Shown: positions 32,719 through 42,255, numbered from the stretch's first letter. The stretch is 64,000 nucleotides of DNA from Exiguobacterium sp018617385 (GCF_018617385.1 NZ_JACSKA010000004.1:62001-126000); one strand, 5' to 3'. Made by a program: numbers and translations. The notes: generated from the sequence alone by a model not told the origin.

Positions 32719-34935
32719 TTAATTTGTCGAGCGCGGTGGACGACGGTCCCCGTCACGACGTGGCGGACGGCTATCGCGAGGTGGGCGGCTTTCACGTGCT
32801 GCTTTCCGTTTCGCTTCGTATGCCTCACGCTCTTCAGGAGACAATCCTTCTAAGATGAGCGCTTTTCGTGATGCGTTGACACGACCTTTGTCATCGATTT
32901 CAGTGACTTTGACTTGAATCGAATCGCCGAGCTTCACAACATCCTCGACGTTCGCGACACGCTCAAGGCTGAATTCGGACACGTGTACGAGCGCATCTTT
33001 CCCTTTGAACAACTCGACGAACGCGCCGAATTTTTCGATACGACGTACGGTAGCATCGTATACTTCACCGACGACGACTTCACGGACGATGTCACCGATC
33101 ATTGACATGGCAAGATCGATTCCTTCTTGGTCCGTCGAGGCGATGAAGACCGTACCATCTTGTTCGATGTCGATTTTGACGCCCGTTTGGTCGATGATGC
33201 TGTTGATCATCTTACCGCCTGGTCCGATGACGTCGCGAATCTTATCCGGATTGATTGTCATCGTCACAATCTTCGGTGCATATTTCGACAATTGAGTACG
33301 TGGAGTATCCAACGTCTCAAGCATGTGGTCAAGGATGTGTAAACGACCGACACGTGCCTGTTCAAGCGCTTCTTCTAAAATTTCACGCGTGATTCCGGCA
33401 ATTTTGATATCCATTTGAAGGGCGGTGATCCCGTCTTTCGTTCCAGCTACTTTGAAGTCCATATCCCCAAGGTGGTCTTCAAGTCCTTGAATATCTGTCA
33501 AGACCGTGTAGTGTTCACCTTCCATGATAAGACCCATGGCAATCCCGGCGACTGGCGCTTTGATTGGCACACCTGCATCCATCAATGCGAGTGTCGACCC
33601 ACAAATCGAAGCTTGTGAACTTGAACCGTTTGATTCGAGTACTTCCGAAACGAGACGAATCGTGTATGGGAAGTCTGCTTCTTTCGGAATGATTGGAAGA
33701 AGCGCACGCTCACCGAGTGCTCCGTGACCGATCTCACGACGACCTGGCGCACGGACCGGACGAGCTTCACCGACTGAGAACGGCGGGAAGTTATAGTGGT
33801 GCATAAAGCGCTTGTTCTCTTCAAGACCGATTCCATCGATGATTTGTGCGTCTCCGATGACACCGAGTGTCGCAACAGACATGACTTGTGTTTGACCTCG
33901 TGTGAAGAGACCGACACCGTGTGCACGTGGGAGTAATCCGACTTCTGATGCGAGCGGGCGAATCACGTCTGGACGACGTCCGTCTGGGCGGACTTTTTCG
34001 ACCGTGATCAAGCGACGGACTTCATCTTTGACGAACTTGTTCAAGATGCCTGAAACTTCGCCGAGTTTTGAAGGCTCATCCGCAAGACGCGCTTCATACA
34101 TCGCGACATACTTCGCAATCACTTCGTTGATGGCTTCGTCACGAGCGTGTTTCTCTTCCACTTGAACCGCTTCTACGATTTCAGGACGGGCTGCTTCGAG
34201 TTCAGCAGTAAGTGCCTCATCGTATTTCGAGACCGTGTATTCGAATTTAGGTTTTCCGACAGCTTCTACGATTTCTTGTTGGAATGCAATCAAACGTTTG
34301 ATTTCTTCATGTCCAAACAAGATCGACTCGAGCATGACATCCTCAGGTACTTCGTTCGCACCTGCTTCAACCATGTTGATGGCTGTCGATGTCCCTGCAA
34401 CTTGAAGTTCAAGGTCCGTTTTCTCCAACTGAGCCGTCGTCGGGTTGATGACGAATTCGCCGTCCACACGGCCGACTGTCACACCAGCGATTGGACCGTC
34501 AAACGGTACATCAGAAATCGAGAGCGCGATCGACGTTCCGAGCATACCTGCCATTTCAGCTGAGCAATCTGGGTCGTTTGACATGACGTAAATCATGACT
34601 TGAATATCATGACGGAATCCGTCTGGGAAGAGTGGACGAATCGGGCGGTCGATGAGACGTGATGTCAAAATCGCGTTTTCACCCGGGCGACCTTCACGAC
34701 GAAGGAAACCACCTGGAATTTTACCGACCGAGTAAAGTTTCTCCTCATAGTTGACCGTCAACGGGAAGAAGTCTAAATCTTTTGGTGCTTTTGAAGCCGT
34801 CACTGTCGCAAGGACAACCGTATCTCCATAACGCACGAGTGCCGAACCGTTTGCTTGCTTCGCAAGTTGGCCGACCTCTACAGACAATGGGCGTCCGCCC
34901 CACTCTGTAGAGAATACTTGTTTCGTACCTAACAT
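32719..34935 (-). CDS. pnp: Polynucleotide phosphorylase
   Basis: A 738-residue 3'-5' phosphorolytic RNase: two RNase PH domains, KH (GPGGKMINSI, about 560-569) and S1 (about 620-690). The C-terminal tail (about 700-738) is an Arg/Pro-rich repeat (RPPRDSRPPRR) and likely disordered. It trims and degrades mRNA. The ATG at 34935 is preferred over 34941 because GAGGAGA would otherwise touch the start. It follows rpsO after a strong terminator and has its own likely promoter. Confidence 0.97.
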   Translation of the reverse strand: MLGTKQVFSTEWGGRPLSVEVGQLAKQANGSALVRYGDTVVLATVTASKAPKDLDFFPLTVNYEEKLYSVGKIPGGFLRREGRPGENAILTSRLIDRPIRPLFPDGFRHDIQVMIYVMSNDPDCSAEMAGMLGTSIALSISDVPFDGPIAGVTVGRVDGEFVINPTTAQLEKTDLELQVAGTSTAINMVEAGANEVPEDVMLESILFGHEEIKRLIAFQQEIVEAVGKPKFEYTVSKYDEALTAELEAARPEIVEAVQVEEKHARDEAINEVIAKYVAMYEARLADEPSKLGEVSGILNKFVKDEVRRLITVEKVRPDGRRPDVIRPLASEVGLLPRAHGVGLFTRGQTQVMSVATLGVIGDAQIIDGIGLEENKRFMHHYNFPPFSVGEARPVRAPGRREIGHGALGERALLPIIPKEADFPYTIRLVSEVLESNGSSSQASICGSTLALMDAGVPIKAPVAGIAMGLIMEGEHYTVLTDIQGLEDHLGDMDFKVAGTKDGITALQMDIKIAGITREILEEALEQARVGRLHILDHMLETLDTPRTQLSKYAPKIVTMTINPDKIRDVIGPGGKMINSIIDQTGVKIDIEQDGTVFIASTDQEGIDLAMSMIGDIVREVVVGEVYDATVRRIEKFGAFVELFKGKDALVHVSEFSLERVANVEDVVKLGDSIQVKVTEIDDKGRVNASRKALILEGLSPEEREAYEAKRKAARESRPPRDSRPPRRDGDRRPPRSTN

Positions 34936-34956
34936 GTACATTCTCCTCTCAAACCT

Positions 34957-34985
34957 TATCTAGTTTATTATGTAACTCATTCCAA
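34957..34985 (-). promoter_or_regulatory. Candidate promoter of pnp
   Basis: TTGGAA (34980-34985), 17 bases, TAGATA (34957-34962), in the gap after the rpsO terminator. Confidence 0.6.
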
Positions 34986-35006
34986 CGAATGTCTAATCAT
35001 TTTCCT

Positions 35007-35047
35007 TAAAAAAGAAGAAACGGACTAGGACATTGTCCCAGCCCGTT
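35007..35047 (-). terminator. Terminator of rpsO
   Basis: A 13-bp nearly perfect stem (AACGGGCTGGGAC with partner), followed by TCTTCTTTTTT on the minus strand. Confidence 0.92.
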
Positions 35048-35063
35048 AAACAGTCTCGATCGA

Positions 35064-35333
35064 TTAACGACGGAGACCGAGGCGTTGAATCAATTCACGG
35101 TAACGTGTAACGTCCTTGTTACGAAGGTACGTAAGCAAGTTACGACGACGTCCAACCATTTTCAAGAGACCGCGACGTGAGTGGTGGTCTTTCTTGTGTG
35201 TACGAAGGTGGTCGTTCAATGTGTTGATTTGTTCAGTCAACACAGCCACTTGTACTTCTGGTGAACCTGTGTCACCTTGTTTTGTCGCGTATTCCGCGAT
35301 AATTTCGTTTTTACGTTCTTTTGAGAGTGCCAT
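35064..35333 (-). CDS. rpsO: 30S ribosomal protein S15
   Basis: An 89-residue protein that binds 16S rRNA at the central domain. GDTGSPEVQVA (about 20-30), HKKDHHSRRGL (about 46-56) and YLRNKDVTRY are invariant S15 segments. The start at 35333 has GGAGGTGGAG upstream. The frame stays open further upstream, but without an initiation site. It has its own promoter inside the end of ribF and a leader of about 90 bases with several short stems. In other bacteria S15 represses its own leader. Confidence 0.97.
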   Translation of the reverse strand: MALSKERKNEIIAEYATKQGDTGSPEVQVAVLTEQINTLNDHLRTHKKDHHSRRGLLKMVGRRRNLLTYLRNKDVTRYRELIQRLGLRR

Positions 35334-35426
35334 TGCCTCTCCACCTCCATTTAATGAAAAATTGCCGCGTTGCCGAGCCGGCGTTGGTGAATCGACCAGC
35401 CAAGCGAAGCGGTGTACTTTGCGTAC
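35334..35426 (-). promoter_or_regulatory. Structured leader of rpsO
   Basis: The predicted leader (from the promoter at 35433-35461) contains GTAC-GCAAA-GTAC, TGGT-CGATT-CACCA and GCCG-N11-CGGC stems before the ribosome site. S15 autoregulatory leaders are known in several phyla; this one is only a candidate. Confidence 0.4.
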
Positions 35427-35432
35427 TTGACA

Positions 35433-35461
35433 AGGATAGCGTACCCGCTCTTGAAAGTCAA
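35433..35461 (-). promoter_or_regulatory. SigA-type promoter of rpsO
   Basis: TTGACT (35456-35461), 17 bases, TATCCT (35433-35438). The -35 overlaps the last codons of ribF. Confidence 0.75.
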
Positions 35462-36384
35462 GATAGGATTGAGCGGGCTGCCACCTCATCTTCTTTCAGT
35501 TGAGCGACTAGCGCATCCAACCCGTCGAACGCGCGCTCGTTCCGAATATATTGGATCCACTCGATTTCGATGACTTGTCCATATAAATCCTCTGAGAAGT
35601 CGAAGAGATGGCTTTCAACCGAGACCGATCCCGTCTCATAAAACGTCGGACGTCGTCCAACATTCGTCATCGCACGGAACGTCCGTCCGTCCGGGAGCGT
35701 GACGCGAGTCGCGTATACACCTAATCGTGGCATGACGTATGAAGCGTCCATCAACACGTTCGCCGTCGGGAAACCGATGGTGCGCCCACGTGCATCACCG
35801 TGAATGACTTCTCCACAAATGACGTACGGAGAACCGAGTAACTCGTGCGCTTCGTCGACACTTCCTTCAGCCAACAGCTTACGGATTCGAGTCGATGACA
35901 CCTTTTCTCCGGTCATCGTCTGCTCTGTGACGACCGACGTCGTGAACTGGTCACGCGCGTGGTACGGAAGTGTCTCCATCGTCCCTTCTCCGAACTTGCC
36001 ATATGAGTAATCAAAGCCAGCTGTCACGTGCACGGCTCCGGCACCGATCAAATAATCATCGACAAACTGTTGCGGAGAAAGTCCTGCTAGTTCCTTTGTG
36101 AACGTTAAGACAAGACAACGCTCAACCCCTAGTGCTTCAATGCGCTTCAGCTTTCGAGACAGCGGCGTGATATAACGCACTGCGTCTGGCTTATTTGAAA
36201 GTACTTGTTTCGGATGTGGGTCGAACGTGACGACCGTCACCGGTAGGTTGTGTTCTGCTGCCACACGCTTTGCGTGATGGATTACGGCTTGATGGCCCTT
36301 ATGAACACCGTCGAAGAAACCGAGTACCATGACGGACGGATACACGTCCGGTGTTTCTGGATAGGTGAGATGTCTTGTTTCCAT
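35458..36384 (-). CDS. ribF: Bifunctional riboflavin kinase / FAD synthetase
   Basis: A 308-residue enzyme converting riboflavin to FMN and FAD. The N-terminal adenylyltransferase has GFFDGVHKGHQ (about 21-31) and the SSTRIRKLL motif (about 160-168). The C-terminal kinase has GRTIGFPTANV (about 192-202). The start at 36384 follows GGGGGA; the frame continues upstream without support. Downstream of truB by 16 bases, as in B. subtilis. Confidence 0.95.
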   Translation of the reverse strand: METRHLTYPETPDVYPSVMVLGFFDGVHKGHQAVIHHAKRVAAEHNLPVTVVTFDPHPKQVLSNKPDAVRYITPLSRKLKRIEALGVERCLVLTFTKELAGLSPQQFVDDYLIGAGAVHVTAGFDYSYGKFGEGTMETLPYHARDQFTTSVVTEQTMTGEKVSSTRIRKLLAEGSVDEAHELLGSPYVICGEVIHGDARGRTIGFPTANVLMDASYVMPRLGVYATRVTLPDGRTFRAMTNVGRRPTFYETGSVSVESHLFDFSEDLYGQVIEIEWIQYIRNERAFDGLDALVAQLKEDEVAARSILS

Positions 36385-36400
36385 ACTGTCAAATTCCCCC

Positions 36401-37309
36401 TTAGTCGATGGCCAGCATGACCTCGACTGTAGCGTCTGTCGTTCCTTCTTGTCTTCGATATAAAGCAAGAGGGATTCCTTCTTCATTATAGACAGTAAAT
36501 AACTCAAATTCGAGCGAAACGCCGTTCAGCTTTCCGCCATTCCGAATATAGCGTTCCCGATTCTTTGGAATCGTGATTGCCGGCCAGCGTTTGATGACAT
36601 CCTCAAGTGGGATCACATGCGCCAATCGTTCTTCGACCGTTTCAAGAGACTGTAACGTTTCGAGCGATACCGCGTTCTCTTCCTCAAACGTTCCTGAGCT
36701 CGTCCGTCTGAGTTCGCTCATATGGGCAGGGTAACCGAGCTTCTCCCCGATCTGAACGGCGAGCGTTCGAATATACGTCCCTTTCCCACAGTCGATTTCC
36801 ATTCGGAAGCGACAGACGTCCGCTTCGAATGTCAATTCACTCGTCCGCTCCAGACGATGAATCTCGACCGTGCGCCGAGGCCGTTCGACGGTCTGTCCTT
36901 TCCGTGCATACTCGTACAACTTCTTCCCGTTTACTTTGACCGCTGAGTAGTACGGCGGGATTTGTTCAATCATTCCTGTCAATTGACGCATCGCCTCGTC
37001 AATCTGCGATTCGTCCAAATCGTTCGGTGTGACTGATTTCTGTGCGACGACCTCGCCATGCGCATCCTCGGTCATCGTGGCGGTACCAATCGTCACCTCG
37101 GCCACGTAACGCTTCCCTTCATCCGTGATAAAACGCGACAGCTTCGTGGCACGCCCTAAACAGATGGGCAATACGCCTGTCACTTCCGGGTCAAGTGTAC
37201 CCGTGTGTCCGACCTTTTTCGTCTGGAACAATTTTCGTAATTTAAATACGCAGTCATGACTCGTCATGCCAGCATCTTTATCGAGTACGAGCACTCCGTT
37301 CGGTTCCAA
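36401..37309 (-). CDS. truB: tRNA pseudouridine-55 synthase
   Basis: A 302-residue enzyme that makes the T-loop pseudouridine of tRNA. GVLVLDKDAGMTSHD (about 5-19) and the catalytic GTLDPEVTG (catalytic Asp at about 40) are intact. The TTG at 37309 is proposed because GGAGGG is then six bases away; the ATG at 37315 would directly touch that site. The ribosome site lies three bases after the T run of a terminator that closes rbfA, so transcription must read through. Confidence 0.92.
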   Translation of the reverse strand: MEPNGVLVLDKDAGMTSHDCVFKLRKLFQTKKVGHTGTLDPEVTGVLPICLGRATKLSRFITDEGKRYVAEVTIGTATMTEDAHGEVVAQKSVTPNDLDESQIDEAMRQLTGMIEQIPPYYSAVKVNGKKLYEYARKGQTVERPRRTVEIHRLERTSELTFEADVCRFRMEIDCGKGTYIRTLAVQIGEKLGYPAHMSELRRTSSGTFEEENAVSLETLQSLETVEERLAHVIPLEDVIKRWPAITIPKNRERYIRNGGKLNGVSLEFELFTVYNEEGIPLALYRRQEGTTDATVEVMLAID

Positions 37310-37326
37310 TTTCATCCCTCCATATA

Positions 37327-37355
37327 AAAAAAGGGAGAACGACGTCTCCCCTTTC
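37327..37355 (-). terminator. Terminator between rbfA and truB
   Basis: AAAGGGGAGA / TCTCCCTTT with one bulged G, followed by seven T on the minus strand, three bases past the rbfA stop. Confidence 0.85.
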
Positions 37356-37358
37356 AAA

Positions 37359-37706
37359 TTATTGATCTTTGTTCAAATCACGAATCAACGAATCGATATG
37401 GCTACCATATGCGACTGAAGAATCGTATTCAAACGAGATCTCTGGTGTTTTCCGAAGACGGATGCGGTTCCCGATTTCGCGACGGATAAATCCTTTCGCC
37501 TTATCGAGACCAGCTTGCGTTTCTGCTTTCACATCTTCCTCATCACCAAGCACCGTATAATAGACCGTTGCTTGTTGTAAGTCACCCGTCACATCAACGC
37601 TCGTAATCGTGGCGTTTTTTGTACGCGGGTCACTGACTTCCCGTAACAAGACATCTGTAATTTCTTTACGCATTTGCTCGGCAACACGTTGGGCACGAAT
37701 TTTCAT
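37359..37706 (-). CDS. rbfA: 30S ribosome-binding factor A
   Basis: A 115-residue KH-fold assembly factor that matures the 5' end of 16S rRNA and helps cold growth. RVAEQMRKEITDVL (about 7-20), SVDVTGDLQQATVYY (about 36-50) and RLRKTPEISFEYD (about 82-94) are typical. It follows infB within the rimP-nusA-infB unit. Confidence 0.95.
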   Translation of the reverse strand: MKIRAQRVAEQMRKEITDVLLREVSDPRTKNATITSVDVTGDLQQATVYYTVLGDEEDVKAETQAGLDKAKGFIRREIGNRIRLRKTPEISFEYDSSVAYGSHIDSLIRDLNKDQ

Positions 37707-37724
37707 ACGTGATCCCTCCTCACA

Positions 37725-39932
37725 TTATTTACGTTCGACTTCTTTCATGACGAACGCTTCAATGACATCGTCTACTTTGATGTCATCAAATTTCTCTACT
37801 TTGATCCCACACTCATAACCAGTCGCCACTTCTTTCACGTCATCTTTGAAACGACGAAGCGTATCGAGTTTACCTTCGTAAATCACGATCCCGTTACGAA
37901 TGACACGGACACCGGCGTCACGTGTGATTTTTCCTTCTGTCACATAACAACCTGCAATCGCACCGACTTTCGATACTTTGAAGACGTCACGGACTTCGAC
38001 TTGACCTGTGATTTCTTCCACGAACTCTGGGTCAAGCATCCCTTTCATCGCGCTCTCGATTTCTTCGATCGCGTTGTAGATGATGCGGTGGAGACGCATT
38101 TCAACGTTCTCTTGTTCCGCCATTGAACGTGCGTTTCCGTCAGGACGGACGTTGAATCCGATGATGACGGCATTCGCAGCTGACGCGAGGATGACGTCAC
38201 CTTCCGTGATCGCACCGACACCTTGGTGCACGATGTTGACTTTGACGCCTTCGACATCAATCTTGCGGAGTGAACCAGCCAATGCTTCAGCTGACCCTTG
38301 AACGTCTGCTTTGATGATGACGTTCAAGTCTTTCACTTCACCTTCTTGAATGCGGCTGAACAAGTCATCAAGACTTACTTTCGCCGACTCACGACGCTGT
38401 GACTCGAGGTAACGTTGGTAGCGTTTCTCCCCGATCGCACGTGCTTTCTTCTCATCTTCGAAGACGATGAACTGGTCACCGGCCTGCGGAACGTCGTTCA
38501 AACCAGTGATCTCAATCGGTGTAGATGGTCCGACTTGTTTCACACGGCGACCGATATCGTTGACCATCGCACGGACACGACCGAACGTGCTACCGACGAC
38601 GATGGAGTCTCCGATACGAAGTGTACCGTGTTGAACGAGAAGTGTCGCAACCGGTCCACGTCCTTTGTCGAGTTTTGCCTCGATGACTGAACCACGTGCT
38701 GGCATGTCTGGTGTCGATTTGTATTCTTCAACTTCAGATACGAGAAGGATCATCTCGAGCAATTCATCGATCCCTTCGCCTTTAATAGCAGAAATCGGAA
38801 CGAAAATCGTTTCGCCGCCCCACTCTTCAGGGATGAGACCGAACTCTGTCAACTCTTGTTTGACACGGTCAGGGTTTGCCCCTTCTTTGTCCATCTTGTT
38901 GACTGCCACGATGATTGGAACGTTCGCCGCCTTGGCGTGCGAGATCGCTTCCTCTGTTTGTGGCATGACGCCATCGTCAGCCGCAACGACGATGATCGCG
39001 ATATCTGTCACTTCCGCACCGCGGGCACGCATCGTCGTGAAGGCCGCGTGACCTGGTGTATCGAGGAATGTGATTTTCTTATCGTTGACTTCGACTTGAT
39101 AAGCACCGATGTGCTGCGTGATTCCACCCGCTTCTCCTGCGACGACTTTCGTGTTACGAATCGAGTCGAGAAGTGTCGTTTTCCCGTGGTCGACGTGACC
39201 CATGATGGTAACGACAGCTGGACGTTCTTCAAGGTCATATTGTGAGAAGTCGATCTCAACTGTTTCAAAGTCCGTCTCATCGACAACAACTTCTTTTTCA
39301 ACCTCAAAGCCGAATTCTGCAGCGAGCAATTCAACCGTTTCATCATCAAGCGTTTGGTTGATAGTTGCCATGACACCGAGACCCATCAACTTCATGATGA
39401 TTTCGTTTGGCTTTTTGTTCATTTTAGAAGCAAGGTCAGATACGCTCAGTACATCGTCATACTTGATGACGTTGCCCATCTCCGCCTCTTGCGCGAGACG
39501 TGCCGCTTTACGCTGACTCGTCTTCGAGTTTGGATCGGCTTCTTGTGGCACAGCTGCTTTTACCGGCTTGCCTTTGCCTTTCCCTTTTCCACGTTTTTTA
39601 TTGCGTGGGTCGTTGTTTCGGTTATCGTTACGATTTTGTCCACCGCGATTGTTTTGACCGCCACGGTTTTGTTGTCCCGCTTGTGGACGTGACGCTTGTG
39701 CTTCTTTTTTCTCTTGCTTCGGCTCATTCGATGTTGAAGTCGCTTTCGCTTCCGCTTGTTTTTCAGCACGATACTTTTCAGGATTGAACACACGGTCCAA
39801 TTGTTTTACCGTTTCCTCATCGAGGACGGCCATATGGTTTTTCACCGGTTTGTTCAATTTTTCTAATTGAGTAATGACTTGTTTACTCGTTACATTCTGT
39901 TCTTTTGCAAATTCATAGACGCGTTTTCCCAA
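37725..39932 (-). CDS. infB: Translation initiation factor IF-2
   Basis: A 735-residue GTPase that brings initiator tRNA to the ribosome. Order: small N-terminal IF2-N motif (about 1-50), a low-complexity linker rich in Gln, Asn, Gly and Lys (about 68-125), a second IF2-N (about 155-210), then the G domain with GHVDHGKT (245-252), DTPGH and NKMD, and domains II to IV. The TTG at 39932 gives MGKRVYEFAK with GGAGGT seven bases away; the frame also opens at GTG 39941, which lies in that site. Confidence 0.96.
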   Translation of the reverse strand: MGKRVYEFAKEQNVTSKQVITQLEKLNKPVKNHMAVLDEETVKQLDRVFNPEKYRAEKQAEAKATSTSNEPKQEKKEAQASRPQAGQQNRGGQNNRGGQNRNDNRNNDPRNKKRGKGKGKGKPVKAAVPQEADPNSKTSQRKAARLAQEAEMGNVIKYDDVLSVSDLASKMNKKPNEIIMKLMGLGVMATINQTLDDETVELLAAEFGFEVEKEVVVDETDFETVEIDFSQYDLEERPAVVTIMGHVDHGKTTLLDSIRNTKVVAGEAGGITQHIGAYQVEVNDKKITFLDTPGHAAFTTMRARGAEVTDIAIIVVAADDGVMPQTEEAISHAKAANVPIIVAVNKMDKEGANPDRVKQELTEFGLIPEEWGGETIFVPISAIKGEGIDELLEMILLVSEVEEYKSTPDMPARGSVIEAKLDKGRGPVATLLVQHGTLRIGDSIVVGSTFGRVRAMVNDIGRRVKQVGPSTPIEITGLNDVPQAGDQFIVFEDEKKARAIGEKRYQRYLESQRRESAKVSLDDLFSRIQEGEVKDLNVIIKADVQGSAEALAGSLRKIDVEGVKVNIVHQGVGAITEGDVILASAANAVIIGFNVRPDGNARSMAEQENVEMRLHRIIYNAIEEIESAMKGMLDPEFVEEITGQVEVRDVFKVSKVGAIAGCYVTEGKITRDAGVRVIRNGIVIYEGKLDTLRRFKDDVKEVATGYECGIKVEKFDDIKVDDVIEAFVMKEVERK

Positions 39933-39953
39933 AGCATCCACCTCCGTTAATAG

Positions 39954-40250
39954 TTAAGAGAGAAGTTGCTTAAGCTTGTTCGCAAATCCGGATTCTGTCA
40001 CCGATACGACGACACGCATGTCTTTACCGAGTGCGGCACCGATTGTGTAGCGATCGCTCACTTCAATCAATGGCACTTGATAAGACGCACATTTGTCAGT
40101 GACTCGTTTTTTCGTCGAGGCACCTGCATCTCCGGCTAGAATGACGAGCTTGGCACGACCTGCTCGTACATCCTTTAATACAAACTCTTCTCCCATCGTT
40201 ACTTTCCTCGCTCGAGCAGCAAGGCCTAACAATGATTCCCACTGGCTCAT
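39954..40250 (-). CDS. rplGA: L7Ae-family RNA-binding protein YlxQ
   Basis: A 98-residue protein with the L7Ae/L30e fold (GLAARARKVTMGEE, about 9-22; ILAGDAGASTKKR, about 37-49). Relatives bind kink-turn RNA. YlxQ is a non-essential protein encoded between nusA and infB in Bacillales. It overlaps rnpM by ATGA. Confidence 0.92.
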   Translation of the reverse strand: MSQWESLLGLAARARKVTMGEEFVLKDVRAGRAKLVILAGDAGASTKKRVTDKCASYQVPLIEVSDRYTIGAALGKDMRVVVSVTESGFANKLKQLLS

Positions 40251-40516
40251 GATTCGCCACCTGCGACAGCTTTCAACTGTTCATACAAGTCGTCGCTCGT
40301 CTTTACTTTCAAGTGATGGTCGAGCGTCCGTTTTTTCTCTGCTTGACGAACGACTTCGATATCTTTTGATAAGTAAGCACCACGACCGTTCACTTTACCC
40401 GTCTGATCGATGACCACGTCACCTTCAGGCGTCCGAACGACACGAATCAATTCTTTTTTCGGGAGCATTTCCTGTGTGACCACACACTTACGCAAAGGAA
40501 GTTTCTTTTGCTTCAT
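40247..40516 (-). CDS. rnpM: RNase P-modulating protein RnpM (YlxR, DUF448)
   Basis: An 89-residue basic protein with PLRKCVVT (about 7-14) and GRGAYL (about 45-50), the signature of DUF448. In B. subtilis YlxR (RnpM) binds the RNA subunit of RNase P and modulates its activity. The ATG at 40516 is preferred over 40522, since GAGGA would touch the latter. It follows nusA after two bases. Confidence 0.92.
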   Translation of the reverse strand: MKQKKLPLRKCVVTQEMLPKKELIRVVRTPEGDVVIDQTGKVNGRGAYLSKDIEVVRQAEKKRTLDHHLKVKTSDDLYEQLKAVAGGES

Positions 40517-40518
40517 GG

Positions 40519-41682
40519 TCATTCCTCTTCTTTCACCGCAGTCGTTTCAACTGTAGTATCTGATAAGTCTTGTTCTACTTCATTTTGAACAATTTCTGGT
40601 TCTGATTCAACTTTTTCAGCGAACGTATCGAACAAATCAAGTGCTTCGGCATCCGTTTCACTCTTGATGTCGATTTTCCATCCTGTCAATTTCGCAGCGA
40701 GACGGGCGTTTTGACCACGTTTCCCGATTGCGAGTGACAATTGATAGTCCGGTACGACGACTGTCGTCGATTTTGCTGGCTCGTTGACATATACCGCAAC
40801 GACCTGTGCCGGGCTGAGTGCGTTACGAACGAACTCTTTCGGGTCTTCAGACCAGCGGACGATATCAATTTTCTCGCCGTTCAATTCGTCGACGATCGTT
40901 TGAACACGTTGTCCTTTCGGTCCGACGCATGCGCCGACCGGGTCGACGATATCCGAGTGTACAGCGATTTTCGAACGGTCACCCGCTTCACGCGATACTG
41001 ACATCACGTCGACTGTCCCGTTTGAAATCTCAGGAACTTCGAGTTCGAACAAACGGCGCAAAAGTCCCGGATGCGTACGCGAAACTTGAATCGCAGCACC
41101 TGAACCTTTTGTCGTTGAATCTACTTTTGTCACGTATACTTTGATGCGGTCATGGATTTGGTATGACTCGTTCGGCATCTGTTCATTCGGTGTCAATACG
41201 GCTTCGATGTTGTTCTCTAGACCGATATAGAGGTTACGTGGGTCGAAACGCTCCACGATTCCTGTCATGATTTCATCTTCTTTGTCAGCGAAGTGGTTGT
41301 AGATGCGCTCGCGCTCCGCTTCACGCATCTTCTGTGTGACGACTTGTTTAGCTGTCATCGCCGCGACGCGTCCGAAATCACTCGGAGTGACTTCTTCTTT
41401 ATGGAAATCACCGAGCTCATAGTTCGGATCGATTTCATGTGCTTCTTCGAGTGAGAGCTGTTGGTCCGGTTGCGTAAGGCGCTCTACGACTTCTAAAAGT
41501 GCATAGACACGGATATCCCCCGTCACCTGATCAAACTCGACTTTCACGTGCTCGTTCGGGTTCGCCACGTTGCGACGATACGCAGAAATAAGCGCTTGTT
41601 CGAGTGCATCGATAATGATATTTTTGTCGATTCCTTTTTCTTTGGCAATCTGATCGATTGTAGTGAGTAATTGTGGACCCAT
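40519..41682 (-). CDS. nusA: Transcription termination/antitermination factor NusA
   Basis: A 387-residue RNA polymerase-binding factor: N-terminal domain (about 1-125), S1 (about 135-200), KH1 (GACVGPKGQRVQTI, about 248-261) and KH2 (AIGKRGQNARLAA, about 315-327). It lacks the acidic repeats of enterobacterial NusA, as usual in Firmicutes, but has an acidic C-terminal tail. NusA stimulates weak intrinsic terminators; several hairpins in this operon may be its own targets. Confidence 0.97.
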   Translation of the reverse strand: MGPQLLTTIDQIAKEKGIDKNIIIDALEQALISAYRRNVANPNEHVKVEFDQVTGDIRVYALLEVVERLTQPDQQLSLEEAHEIDPNYELGDFHKEEVTPSDFGRVAAMTAKQVVTQKMREAERERIYNHFADKEDEIMTGIVERFDPRNLYIGLENNIEAVLTPNEQMPNESYQIHDRIKVYVTKVDSTTKGSGAAIQVSRTHPGLLRRLFELEVPEISNGTVDVMSVSREAGDRSKIAVHSDIVDPVGACVGPKGQRVQTIVDELNGEKIDIVRWSEDPKEFVRNALSPAQVVAVYVNEPAKSTTVVVPDYQLSLAIGKRGQNARLAAKLTGWKIDIKSETDAEALDLFDTFAEKVESEPEIVQNEVEQDLSDTTVETTAVKEEE

Positions 41683-41696
41683 CTTCTTCCCTCTCC

Positions 41697-42173
41697 TTAA
41701 CTAAACGTGACCGCTAAGCGGGCTTGTGCAATTTTGTCTACCGGTAGCGATACCGCTTTTTTTCTTGTCTTGATGCGTGTCTCGATCACGACCGTTTCCC
41801 CATCATATGCCGTCAAAATTCCTTCAAACTCTTTGGCACCATCGATCGGAGCGAACGTTTTCATGTAGACATTTTTGCCTACCGCACGTTCAAAATCGCT
41901 CGGCTTTTTCAGCGGACGCTCCGCACCAGGACTCGAGACATCAAGATAATAAGCCTGTTCAATCGGATCGGTTTCGTTTAGTTTTTCCGAGAGCTGTTCA
42001 TTGATATTGACGCAATCGTCCAAATCGACGCCCCCCGGCTTATCGATATAGACGCGCAAGAACCAGTCTGGACCTTCCTTAACGAATTCCACATCGACCA
42101 ATTCCATGTTTTCCCGTTCTACGATCGGCAACGCAATCGATTCAACGACTTCTGTTATTTTGGACACTCTCAT
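41697..42173 (-). CDS. rimP: Ribosome maturation factor RimP
   Basis: A 158-residue assembly factor of the 30S subunit. LRVYIDKPGGVDLDDCV (about 39-55) and LDVSSPGAERPL (about 78-89) are diagnostic. First gene of the nusA-infB unit, preceded by a promoter and a leader hairpin. Confidence 0.95.
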   Translation of the reverse strand: MRVSKITEVVESIALPIVERENMELVDVEFVKEGPDWFLRVYIDKPGGVDLDDCVNINEQLSEKLNETDPIEQAYYLDVSSPGAERPLKKPSDFERAVGKNVYMKTFAPIDGAKEFEGILTAYDGETVVIETRIKTRKKAVSLPVDKIAQARLAVTFS

Positions 42174-42198
42174 CCCTCCTTCTGGCTTTTACATACAA

Positions 42199-42226
42199 GA
42201 AAGGAGTAGGGTTCCCTACTCCTTTC
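42199..42226 (-). promoter_or_regulatory. Leader hairpin of the rimP-nusA unit
   Basis: A 12-bp perfect AAAGGAGTAGGG / CCCTACTCCTTT stem, then CTTGTATG on the minus strand. It lies between the promoter at 42256-42285 and rimP, so transcripts from that promoter must pass it. The weak T tract suggests a factor-dependent attenuator; it also serves as a possible polC terminator. Confidence 0.65.
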
Positions 42227-42255
42227 CGTCGTAGTATCCAACTTTGTTCGATACC

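Noticed and set aside
39560..39793. Low-complexity stretch in infB as a foreign insertion or frameshift
   Set aside because: The frame is continuous and Gln/Asn/Gly-rich linkers are usual in IF-2.
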